A DNA stretch of 64,000 nt from positions 1,054,001 through 1,118,000 of the forward strand of contig MU385716.1 in assembly GCA_022497155.1 (NCBI GenBank), in the 5' to 3' direction. Both the position numbers and the translations under genes were made by a program. The notes beneath the pieces were generated by a model, which was given only the letters and a program-made list of their open reading frames with translations, had not been told where the DNA came from and made no database searches. Every line of letters begins with the position of its first letter. Position 1 is the stretch's first letter. The stretch is from Whalleya microplaca (Eukaryota > Ascomycota > Sordariomycetes > Xylariales > Xylariaceae). Below, piece by piece: positions 33,251-44,100 of this stretch.

Positions 33251-34844
33251 CTAGTAGCTCATGCTCTCAGGCTTCGAAGAGAAAATGGCATTGAGGGCGT
33301 CTCGCACCTCGAACTCCTCCATCACAGCCCCGAACCTGAGATCGGTTAGTTAAGATTGAATAAGAAGAAAAGAGGATGGTTCTCGTACCCGTAGCACCGG
33401 ACTTTGCCCTTGAGATCATCGGTCAACCGCTCGTAGTCCTCACACCTCAGCTCCATGAGCCTCGGGTGGGCGAGGATCATGCCCCAGGCCATGACGGGCG
33501 TGATCTCGCCATCGAGGTCTAGCCTCTTGCTCAGGTCGAGGAGGGTGGCGAGGTCCGCCTTGGAGAGCTCCCACGTCCGATGGCCGTGGCTCGCCTGGTG
33601 TTGTTCTTCCCCCTTCTGGGCGGGGCTGTGTGCGTGGCCGAAGGGGATCTCCTCGTTGAGCTCGGGGAAGGGCTCCGGCGGGCACGAGGCCATCAGGGCA
33701 TGGCCGCAGGCGTCGCCGCCCGTCTCGTTCGCTCTCTCTAGCAGCCACGGCAAGTGGTCCATGCATGGTCTTTCGAGTCTACAAACACCAACCACACCGC
33801 TGCAATTAGCCACACTGTCTGTAACTCTTTGTTTTTTTGTTTCCCTACGTAAGAGACAGAGAGATCGTATATTGCCTCCCCTCCCCCTTTCATGAAAAGA
33901 AAAAAAAAAGTATCCCGTGCGGTGACTAGATAACATACTTTTTTTTCTTTACTGTGGGGGAGGTGAAATGTAAGCCTTCGAGGGGTGATCGGGGTTATCG
34001 TACGTTAACACGAAATCTATCCCAGCCTGCTCGTAGTCCACGCGGCCCTGGCCCGATTGTTGTTGCTGGTGTAGCGGCTGCTGGCTCGTGCTCCGCGCCT
34101 GCTGCGGAATGCCCATCGCTTGCGAAGAGGCAGATGCCGATGGCGCGGTCGATACCGACGTCAGAGGCGGTGTGTACGCGGTGTTGGAGCCCTGCGCGTA
34201 GCTGCCGGAGATGCTGCCGCTCGAGGCGTATCCAAGGCTCGGGTTGCTAGAGACGTCGTCCATGCCGCCGCCGCCCGAGACGGGCGATATTCCGTTCTGT
34301 TGTAGTAGGCTTCTGAGATGTCTATTCTCTTCGGCAAGCTTGTCCTTGTCCTGCGAGACATTGCTGTAAACTTCTTTCAGTCGCAGTACCTCATCTTCAA
34401 GTGCTTTAATGTATAATTCTTTGCGCTCGCGATGTGTCCTGTCAATATGCGATCAGAAAATGAACTCGCCAGCGATCCGTACGTATGCAAGTGGTTGAGT
34501 TATCTGTACCTCTGCGCTTGACGATTCAATTCTTGGCGACGAGTCAACGCTGGCCGGCTGTCGGGCTTCGGTCCTCGTCGTTTCTGCGGGTTGCCCTCTC
34601 TGGTCGTTTTCTTTTCATTAAGGGATTTCAAGAAGTTGAGATTCAGCGACGAAAGGGGCCCTTTGTCGCTGCCGGGGCCGCTGGGGGGCTGAGCGCCGCC
34701 GTGCGACGTTAGAGGTGATGAAGAAGACGACATCGAGACGTGTTCGTAAAGCGAGCCCAGGGACGGCTTGTGATCGGAGGGCGAATAGTGCGTTGGGGGC
34801 GTTGGATAGCTCACTGCGGGTCCTTGGTCAGTCATTTTCGCCAT
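33251..34844 (-). CDS. bZIP transcription factor, Yap-like fungal family
   Basis: Four exons: 34844-34510, 34438-33953, 33778-33389 and 33335-33251, in total 431 residues. Residues 1-85 are Ser/Pro-rich. The basic region reads ALTRRQELNRQAQRTHRERK (about 99-118), with the NxxAQxxxR signature of Yap/AP-1-type factors. A leucine zipper (ALEDEVLRLKEVYSNV and onward, about 122-160) follows. The middle is Gln/Ser-rich. The C-terminal part (275-431) has DLATLLDLSKRLDLDGEITP and VMAWGMILAHPRLMELRCED, which look like a compact helical regulatory domain. Intron 3 (33779-33952, 174 nt) begins inside CA|GTAAAG, so unspliced RNA reads CAG TAA and stops after residue 274. Nuclear factors of this group regulate stress, nitrogen or secondary metabolism; the exact orthologue is not clear. 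Confidence 0.88.
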
Positions 34845-36747
34845 GGTTCATAATTGGATCTACGATGACAATGACTGTGACTCGAGGTTTGAAAGAGTGA
34901 TGGATTATCTCGAGGCGAGGGAGCCACATGTGAGCGATTGATCCGAGCAACTTCAATAAATCGATATATGTACGATCAGGCGATGTAGAGCGGGGTGGAT
35001 GCTACGCACCAAGATGAGGCAGTTTTCCTTGTGGAAGCTGTACTCTGGCAAGTCTGGGCAGCGAACAGACCCGTTAGATACCTTCGGCTTTAATGCAAGA
35101 GTGTCGCAAGATACGTTTTGCGCTGCACGGATCGAGTAGTTGGCAGTGGGTATGAAACGACACACCCTCGCTCACTGCCTGAATATAATATTGCGCTCAA
35201 TAACCCGATGAAATTGGATGACGACTTGGAAATCCTTGAGGTTGTCTCCTAACAGCTGGATGAGTCTAGCCCAACTTATTTAGGCTGTTGAGTCGGCAAT
35301 GGCCGATAGGACTCTACCGTACTTGCGGGCTGCCGTGAACAAATTGTGGAGTTTTAAGAAAGCTGAAGCTTGCCTTTGAGCGGTTGCACGAAGAAGTATG
35401 TAAGACGACAAGATGGCCACTGGCAGCAAATATGCAGAAAGTGTAGAATCAACGGTTTACATACACTAGGACTACTTAGTCCTGGGCTGTGCCTCCTAGG
35501 TATGGCCAGTCATGTAAGCCGTCACAGCTCGGTATCGCGAGGGTATCTTAGAATCCAGCTGTCCGATAGCACGCCTATCGGATTATGAGGCGCATGAACA
35601 AGCTAATGAAGAAGTAAGAAGCCCCCACGTTGAAATGAATTAAGAGAGTCCATGGATAATGTCCAGGATGCTCTTTGTGCAAGTCCTATGTACTACATTC
35701 TCACCAGATGACTCGGCTGTTGTTAGAAACGCCATCTATTCATCCATCCATCCCGTTGAATAAGTAGGCATGTCAGCAAGCGCTGCTCACGACGGCAAGA
35801 TACCTATAAGGCTGAACCGAGGCTTCTAATTGGGAGACTCTCCCGCGCTACCACGCAAATAGTTGATCTCTTCCCTCATTTAGATAATTAGCTGAGTAAG
35901 CAGTATTCCCATAAGCTCACCGAGGGTCCGGATTCTGAATACTCGAAGTTGGGACGCCTCACTGTAGTATGTATCGAGGTTAGGGAAGTTCTTGCGTTGA
36001 TGTCCCACCTGAGATCTACCTACGAAGTATCATGAGGGGGACTGATGAGATCATACGCAACTAATATCATAGTAGGGGGGTCGACCCCTAGACTATTCTG
36101 CTGTCTAAATAATTAGTATTGTGAACATCATAGAACTGGTATGTAAAGGGAAATCGTCTGACCGCTCTTTCATTCCTGAAGGATAGAGAACACAGAAGTG
36201 TTGCATACCTACAACCTCTGGGATTAATATTGTTGATCAGACTGTATGTACAAAGCTCAACACACTCGATCCTTGTGTGTTTTTGGCCCCTCTTTTTGGA
36301 GCTTCCCACTATGGGGATATTATCCGTAGAGTAGGTTCTGCATAGAAGATCTAGTATGTATTCAGAAAGCCACTAAGAACAAGTTGCTACCTCTTACTAC
36401 ATTTGTTTCCTCTGTACTATGCCGTTGTTGAGAATGTCACGTTCTTCTCTTGTGAATCGCATGTCTTTGGAAGCCCCAAACGTTTTATTTTCTTTTTGTC
36501 TGTGTGCTTACATTCGCTTCATCCTCTAATCCTGGCTGAAGATCATCCGGTGTCTCGGAGCGATCGTCAGGCTAATTGCCGGTCGTGACGCTGGCCCGGA
36601 CTTGAAACGATAAACTGCGTCGTTGACTACAGTCCGTGTCTTTTGGACTTGGGCACCTCGATAATCTTCATTTTCTCTCGTCTGATATGTTGTTAGCGTT
36701 CCATTGACTATTTCTCAACCATTGTATATTCCGTCGGCCTAAGGGTC
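34845..36747. other. divergent intergenic region, nothing recognised
   Basis: About 1.9 kb with the promoters of the bZIP factor and the acyltransferase. The short open frames (34953-35165, 35370-35588, 36088-36309) have no recognisable content. Confidence 0.55.
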
Positions 36748-37721
36748 ATGGCCCCATTGGAGAGATTGCCATCTGACCTGAGAGGTGTCGTGCTGGCCGC
36801 GCCCTGGGTGCTCTATCTGTGGGTTGCCGACGTGGCATTGTCGTTGCTCTTGCTGGTGAAGATATTCGCGCCGGATTTAGTCTACCGCGTATCTTCTCTG
36901 ATCGCATACTCAGTCTGGAAGTGGATCCAAATCATCTTTGAGAAGTACAATGGCGCCCGGATCACATTCTCGGGAGACAAGCTCCCGCAGAAAGAGTCTG
37001 CTATTGTGATCTCCAACCATGTCACGTGGGCAGACTTTTATATGATACAGGCGTTGGCACTTCGGTCAGGAATGCTCGGGCAGTGCCGATGGTTTGCTAA
37101 GATTCAGCTTCGTTGGGTCCCCTTTCTTGGCTGGGGCTTGTGGGCAATGGGCATGCCGATGGTGTCTCGGAATTGGATGCGAGACCGACGGGAACTACAA
37201 CGTGTATTCAGTGGCATCACCGATAAAAGGTGGCCGACATGTAGGTGCCGTTTAACATGCTTGTTGCAGATCATATGGACGTGCTGTGTACTGACGCATT
37301 CGCAGGGCTGATCAGCTTTAGCGAGGCTACACGATTCAACCCGAAGAAGTACGAAGAGTCCAGGATCTGGTGCAAACAGAACGACCGCCCCCAGCCGTTG
37401 CATTTGTTATATCCTCGCACGAAAGGGTTTGTCACTACTGTCCAGCATTTAAGAAACGCACCACATGTGAAGGCCGTATATGATTTCACCATTGCATACC
37501 AGCACCAGGATAAGTTTCACGAGGCACCGAGTATGTGGGCGACAATGAAGCTTCCGAACCTCAGCAGTGCTCAGGGATACAAATTTCACATCCACGCGCG
37601 CCGTTTCCCTCTCGAGGAACTACCGCATACAGATGAAGAGCTTGCAAAGTGGTTGGAGCAGCGTTGGGTCGAGAAGGGACAGTGGTTGGCAACCCTCAAA
37701 ACCGAATGGAGTGTAAGATAG
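36748..37721 (+). CDS. LPLAT/AGPAT-family acyltransferase
   Basis: Two exons, 36748-37240 and 37306-37721 (intron 65 nt), give 302 residues. A hydrophobic region at about 14-40 anchors the protein in a membrane, probably the ER. The catalytic HX4D motif is in ISNHVTWADFYM (His91, Asp96). WFAKIQLRWVPFLGWGLWAMG and LISFSEATRF (acyl-acceptor binding EGTR-like block, here SEATR) follow. HLLYPRTKGF and VKAVYDFTIAYQ are further family blocks. The enzyme family acylates lysophospholipids. The arrangement resembles fungal Cst26/1-acylglycerol-3-phosphate acyltransferase-like proteins involved in phosphatidylinositol remodelling, but the acceptor cannot be told. The protein is somewhat shorter than many fungal members (about 400 residues), so a missed 3' exon is possible. 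Confidence 0.87.
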
Positions 37722-39609
37722 TGCTTACTTACAAGAGCTTGTGATATTGATGGCTAGCGTCAACTCAAGGTGACCGTTGAAGGGTAGCCTTATTAATGTA
37801 ATGGATGCCACAGAGAGCCGCGTTAGTGGATTTGGGCGGCGCTTGGCTTCATTCTCCAATTGACCATTGCATACTCCATGGCTCGTCCTAAGAGTTTGGA
37901 GTCCTTTTGCCTAAAGCCAGGGTAATTGCTACGTCACAAGGTCGTTGGAACGATATGTACGCTTGTCTTCCTGCAAGGAGCTATCCGGTGATGCCAGAAC
38001 TTGGGAGAAAGTTAAGAAGCGATTTCAATGAAATGCAGGGCTGGTTCGTTTCAAGTGACACAGTCAAGCTGCGCCAACAGTCGTGGATAGACGCAGCCAT
38101 GGGTCTAGACCGTCTGTTGCATCATGCAACCAAGACAGGCCGGGCATGGTGACGTCCCCAAGTTTAGGTCAATCGCCAAGCTAAGATAAGTGCCTCCTCT
38201 ACACATATTGTGAGCATACCAAGTACCGCCTTTGATCTTCTACGCTTCCTGAGATTCGCGGCACACAGTTCCATTACAGTACCGAAGGTATCGGTGGAGC
38301 GTTTACGAGAGGTTTGACATCATTCGCTTAAGTCGAGATTGCGTAGCATCAACCTCGAGACATAAATTTATTAGGGACCGGTGTGTAGGTACTGAATCGC
38401 CGTTTTGATAGACATGCTCGAGCCAGATTAATATCAATTCGTTGCAAAACGCTGGTGGTGTAAAGCCAATATATATTACCGTGAAACTGGGTGAAGATCA
38501 GTTGTGGCTTTCCTGATTATAGTGAGTGGTCAATGCCTCCAAGGTTGACAGAGCTGCAGCAGGTGAGAGCTGCGCGGGCACGAAAAACATCACCGAAGAG
38601 GGATTGGCCAGGAGTGCCGCCTTGCGTGTACATTGTAGGCAGACTGTCATGCAGGCTGGCTTCAGCCGTTGCATTGGCGAGTGAACTTGGAGCATGAGAT
38701 GATGGTGGGCAGTGGGGTGATAGCTTTTGTGACGGCGTTGTGGAATGGGAGCGGTCTCAGTGGCCCCAAGATCGCTCGATGTCGCCGGTCATCCCACTTC
38801 TGTCCTGTACATTGTGCAATCGACCCAAGGGGGATACATCGCGCAACCTCTAGTCCAGCAGGATTGTGCAGCGGTTGCGCGGCTTGATATATGTGATATG
38901 ACGGACGCTGTATACATACATACGTTGTCAGAGTTTCCAGACGGACTGGAGTCTTATTACTAATCTACATTGCTGCGTATTCGTTGTCGGCCTCACTTGC
39001 AAACATAATAATGCAGGTAAAGACTTCGGGATTGGTCCGACTTCGTATTCCAGGGACGTTCCCACTGTTAAGGGAATATACAGTTTGTCAAGTTGGCTAG
39101 GTTAGATGTTCTATATTGTTTGAAAGACCAAGACAATAAACAAACAGTCGGTAACAGCTTTTGAGAAGTATTATAGCCCCCCTTCCTCATAATACAGGAG
39201 AATAAAAGGTCGCTAACGCTAGCTTGATTCCTGACTAGTAGTAAGAGGTGTGCGAATCCTTGGTTCGGGTCTATATCCCAGGATAAGTTGAGTGCATCAG
39301 GAGCCCTGCCTGGCAGCGTGGTAAGCAGGTAAGGTGAAGGTCTTGGTCTCAGCACTTCCTTCGTGGATGCAGTGCCGATGTACGTGTACCTAGGTAGGAG
39401 TTGTTTCCGGTGGACTTTGGTTCGTGTGGTTAAACGTAAACATCGCCCAGGAGCATGGGTTGGGGTTGGTCCGCTGCAAGAGAGGGATCACTGGACCCAT
39501 GCTCATAATAGCAGGCTCGCCGCCATTGATGTGCTGTCGACAACATAATACGCCTCAGAAGTTTAGAGCGATGTGGATGCGGATGTCACTACATAGATGC
39601 CGAAGCAGA

Positions 39610-39637
39610 CTACCTACCTAGACTAAAAGGTAGGTAG
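39610..39637. repeat. perfect inverted repeat, 10-bp arms, 8-nt loop
   Basis: CTACCTACCT (39610-39619) and AGGTAGGTAG (39628-39637) are exact complements around AGACTAAA. A TATA-like GTATAAAAGG follows within 15 bp. Confidence 0.85.
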
Positions 39638-40257
39638 GTGTGTATAAAAGGAAGATATACTGTGTAGTCGCTCCACTGCATGGGATAGAGACATCATGAT
39701 CCAATAGTCCCCTAGGCAATAAGGGTATCGTAAAACTGTCAATGTATATACCATTATGTAGGGAGAATCGACCTATCGACCTACCTGCACGTACATGCAT
39801 GTGCGTTCGTTCCTTAGCCTGCTTTGGTACTGTACCTCAGAGTTATTGAGAACCCGCAGGTCAGGTGAACGACTGCGAGGACCCGAAGAAGAGAATTGGA
39901 AACAAAAAGAAGAAACGGCAGAGGAAAAAGGGCTTGGAATGATGGTAAGACAGCAACCTAAACCCTGTGGCCGCAGGGAGAGACTTCCGCATGACATCCA
40001 TTCAGTTCGGGCTGTCGGGGGTGCTACGCATACATGTAATGGTTATCCAGTTGAGTTGCAGGTGGTGTTCCTGTGTACGAATTATATCAGCACGGAGTGT
40101 GCTAGGCTACGGCTGCTACGGTAGGCTAATGTAGGTGCGTACAATTGACTGGAAGTATCGAGGTACGTAGCGCACCTACGCAGTCTCCTGATACCTTATG
40201 TACATGTACGCAGTAGGCATCGTCAGATGGATCCATTGATTGGATATTGCCCGTGGT

Positions 40258-40258
<1 letters not shown>

Positions 40259-40288
<30 letters not shown>
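40259..40288. repeat. (GCT)n microsatellite, about 10 units
   Basis: An uninterrupted triplet run in non-coding DNA about 880 bp upstream of the Rim15-like start. Confidence 0.9.
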
Positions 40289-40289
<1 letters not shown>

Positions 40290-41166
40290 GAAATGCTCCT
40301 ACTGCGTAAGTAAAAGCCCGGTCCCCCGCTCTTGGTCCCTGACAGTGTCAAAAGGAGCCACACACCAAGACACACACTGTACATATCCATACCATTGATG
40401 ATTGACTGATCAGTGACGGTCCTGCGGTCCCTCCTCAAGTCCCTACGCGCCGCCCCTCTCCATTAAAAAAAATAAAATAAAAAAAGATTAAAAAGAAGGG
40501 AAGAAAGTCTAAACGACCCGCGCTGTAATAGTATATCCACACTCCGACTCAAAACCCACTACCGTCCAGTGCTTCTTTCACACTCCTGCTAATGCGTAGT
40601 CACTCGCTCTCCTCCCAAACGGACAAGCCTGGAGACCTCAAAAAGACTCTAGTTTTTGGCTCCTGACTCCTGACTCCCGTCTCCCGTCTCTCGTCTCTTT
40701 CTGACAACTTCCCTTCTCTTTCACCTTAATTTTTCTTTTTGGCCACTCCGTAGTCTCGTGTCAACACCGCCCTTTGTCAGCGTCGACAGGCCCTACGCAT
40801 AGATCGATTAATATCGCCCCGACTTGCGTTATTAGCTCCCCCGTTCTCCTCCAGGTTGGCAAGACGCGCCCTCGATCCCCCCAAAACGAAGCTTTTGCAA
40901 GCACTAGGTGACCTGGCCGATTACACCCGTCACCTACCGTCATGTCTCGGGTTCTTGCAAGCTATTGACTCTGGCCTTCTGCCAGGCGACTTGGCATTGC
41001 ATAAGGTCGACCTTGACCGAGAGCCGTATTTCACTCTACGCCAACCTCGCTCGGATCGGACGCGTTTGCGCTCCTACAAGACTACGGACAACTTATTTTC
41101 TACCCGGCACCCTTCGTACCAGATGCCATCATCGCAATTGGGCACCGTGTCGGTCTTATTCCAACG

Positions 41167-44100
41167 ATGGACGAGGATACTAGCAGGCTGGCCCCTCCGG
41201 CCGTCAGCTCGCTGCGAGCTCAGGCTACTGGCGGCCCAATCGAGAGATCTGCAAGCGCGGACATAAGGGAGGAGCGTGAGGAGCTTCGTGAAGCTGCCGA
41301 ACAGACTCTGAACGTAATCGTCGACCTCAACCTCGATGGCTCGATCCGGTGGGTCAGCCGATCATGGGCTGATGTCATTGGAACACAACCTAATATGGTT
41401 GAGGGCACCCCGATTGCGGACTTGATCATCAGCGAGGACAAGGCTGCCTTTGCTGAGGCTATCGATTCGATGAAGAAGGACGATTCGCGTAGTCAGTACA
41501 TTCGATTCACCCTTTATCTGGGGCCCTTGTCGAAGCTACACCCCGGCAATGCTGCTGAGCACTCCGAAACTACTGAAGCCGACCCGGTCACGGTCGAGCT
41601 TGAGGCGCAAGGGATAATGGTCTACGATCGTACTACTGGCGGCGAAAGTCATGTAAGCAAAGCGGATGGTCTGAGGGAGGTTCGATGCTAACGCTATCTA
41701 GACTATGTGGATGATACGACCATGGATGGCACCCCGTGAGATCAAGATCGACCTCGCACCACTCATCGTGGAAGCTCTGGGATCAGGTGCAGAGGTCCTT
41801 GCTAGTTACCTGACTCAACTGGCCGAGTCAGGACTCGAGGATCCTGCCAACCATCCTCCGCCTTTGCCGGTCCTTTGCCGCATTTGCGAGCGTCAGATCC
41901 CTCCTTGGTGGTTCGAAAAGCATACTGATTTATGTCTTCAAGAGCACCGGGCAGAGATGGATGTTCAGATGGCACAGGAGAGTCTGACCGAACATAGACA
42001 TTCGATCGTTAAAGTACTAGATGCGCTTGAGGCCCGCAAAAGTCGTACTCTTTCGGGGGACCCGGTATCGCTTCCCATTGCCGAGTACAAGGGTTTATGT
42101 ATTGGGCCAACTTCAAGCACGTCCTCCCCTGGGGCAGCATCCCCTGCCCCATCGTCGAGAGACAGGTCAACGGGGTTTGGCCATTCTCGCTCTCGATCAT
42201 TTGCCGTGCGGCGCCCCCAAGCTCGCATTGTGGAGCTCCTGCTGGACCTTTGTGATACTGCAATCGAGATTAGTACACCTGCAATCAAAGAGTCAGCGTC
42301 GCAGTCTGTTGGCGAATTTCGTACACAGTCACCACAATCAGAGTCTCGAATATCTCAAGTCCTTCAGTGGCAATCACCCGGTTCAAACACGCTCGAGCAA
42401 GAACAAGGCCTTGCTATGCTATGCGCAGATACTGAGAAGGTCTCTAAGGAGAAGGTCGAGGCTGTCTTCCGACATCGAAGAATTATCGAATATGCAGAAC
42501 GGATTCGGGTCGAGTTTACCGTCATTGTCGAAAACTGTATTAACGACGCAATGCGAAAGGCCGCTCGTATTGCGGCTGGTCGTTTGAGTGACTCGACTGA
42601 GTCCGAGGAAGGCGAAGAGGAAGAAGAAGAGGAGGAGGAGGAGGAGGAGGATCCTCAGGAGACACCGGGATCTCAGGAGGAGACTATTTTTGCTGGGTCA
42701 TTCGATACACCTTCGTCATTGGCTCTCGCCTTGAGGAACGTGGAACTAGGTGGTGATGCGAATGAGAAAAGGCGCCAGTCTCCCACCATCGAGTCCACAA
42801 GATCAAGTAGTCCCAAGGAGTGCCCGACTCCAAAGTCCCACCGCGAGGCTTTGGGTGTCACCAGCCAACCTCGAGATTCCCACCGAGGGTCAATGCTACT
42901 TGAGAGCGACGCTGGAGACAGTGATGGCAGTGGTAGATCTGCGTCCGCTGTATCCCGCCAACCGCCACGAACCGACTCACCTATTTCTGAATTTAGTGGT
43001 TTACGACGTGCGGCTAGCTCACGGCAGCATCAGAGGCGCAGCCTGATCTTAGCCGGCACATCTTCACCTCATCGCCAGGAATCGCCGTCCAGAGCTAACC
43101 AACCATCATCCCCGTTGCGAATACACAAGCCCCGTAATCTCCATCATTCGCAAGAGGCGGTCATCTCTCCAGAGCAATCGCCTATGCTTCCCACAAGTGA
43201 ATTTGGCTCACCTGCCGTAGTCCCACATCACCATCGCCGACAATCGTCGGCAGCTGTATCAGAGTTTCCAGCAACCCGTGCCCCCACATCCCCACGTCTC
43301 AGTGCTGCCAGCCATCCACCCATGGCACGTGCCGTACCTCCTTCAATTAAAGATTTTGAAATCATCAAGCCAATTAGCAAGGGCGCCTTTGGCAGTGTTT
43401 ACTTGTCGAAGAAGAAATCTACAGGAGAGTATTTTGCGATCAAGGTTCTGAAAAAGGCGGACATGGTTGCTAAAAACCAAGTCACTAATGTCAAAGCTGA
43501 AAGGGCAATCATGATGTGGCAAGGCGAGAGCGATTTTGTTGCAAAGCTTTATTGGACTTTCTCTAGCAAGGATTATCTATATCTTGTTATGGAATACCTT
43601 AATGGCGGTGACTGTGCGTCTCTCATCAAAGTTCTTGGAGGCCTTCCAGAGGATTGGGTCAAAAAATATCTAGGCGAGGTCATCCTCGGCGTTGAACATC
43701 TTCACAACCGGGGCATTATCCATCGTGATCTGAAGCCCGACAATTTACTTATTGATCAAAAAGGGCATCTCAAGTTGACTGATTTTGGACTGTCACGGAT
43801 GGGATTGATCGGTCGACAGAAGAGAGCTCTCAACAGTGAATCCGCCGATCCCACTCCGGATTTACTCAAGACGGGTCCGTTCGTCCGATCAACGTCTGTT
43901 GCATCGTCCCGTTCAACTTCACTCGACCTTCATGGCAGCCATCCTTCCCCAGGTACGACTCCGCAAATGACACCCGAGAATAGCTTTGGGCAACCTTCGT
44001 ACTTCAACCTTACACACGTAAATCAAGAGCCTCGCCGCATATCTGGCCAACGCAGTGACAGTGGAGGAAGCGAAACTCTGACGCACATGATGGGAAACTT

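Larger units (their letters stand above)
37722..41166. other. long intergenic region and probable leader of the Rim15-like gene
   Basis: About 3.4 kb. The last 700 bp before 41167 is CT-rich (TCTCGTCTCTTTCTGACAAC and similar) and looks like a promoter or leader of a highly regulated gene. A GCT microsatellite and a 10-bp inverted repeat are listed separately. The open frames at 37907-38152 and 40908-41183 have no recognisable content. Confidence 0.55.

Noticed and set aside
40856..41266. Open frames overlapping the Rim15-like start
   Set aside because: They start at non-ATG or weak codons and run into the kinase frame. They are better explained as leader sequence or possible uORFs than genes.
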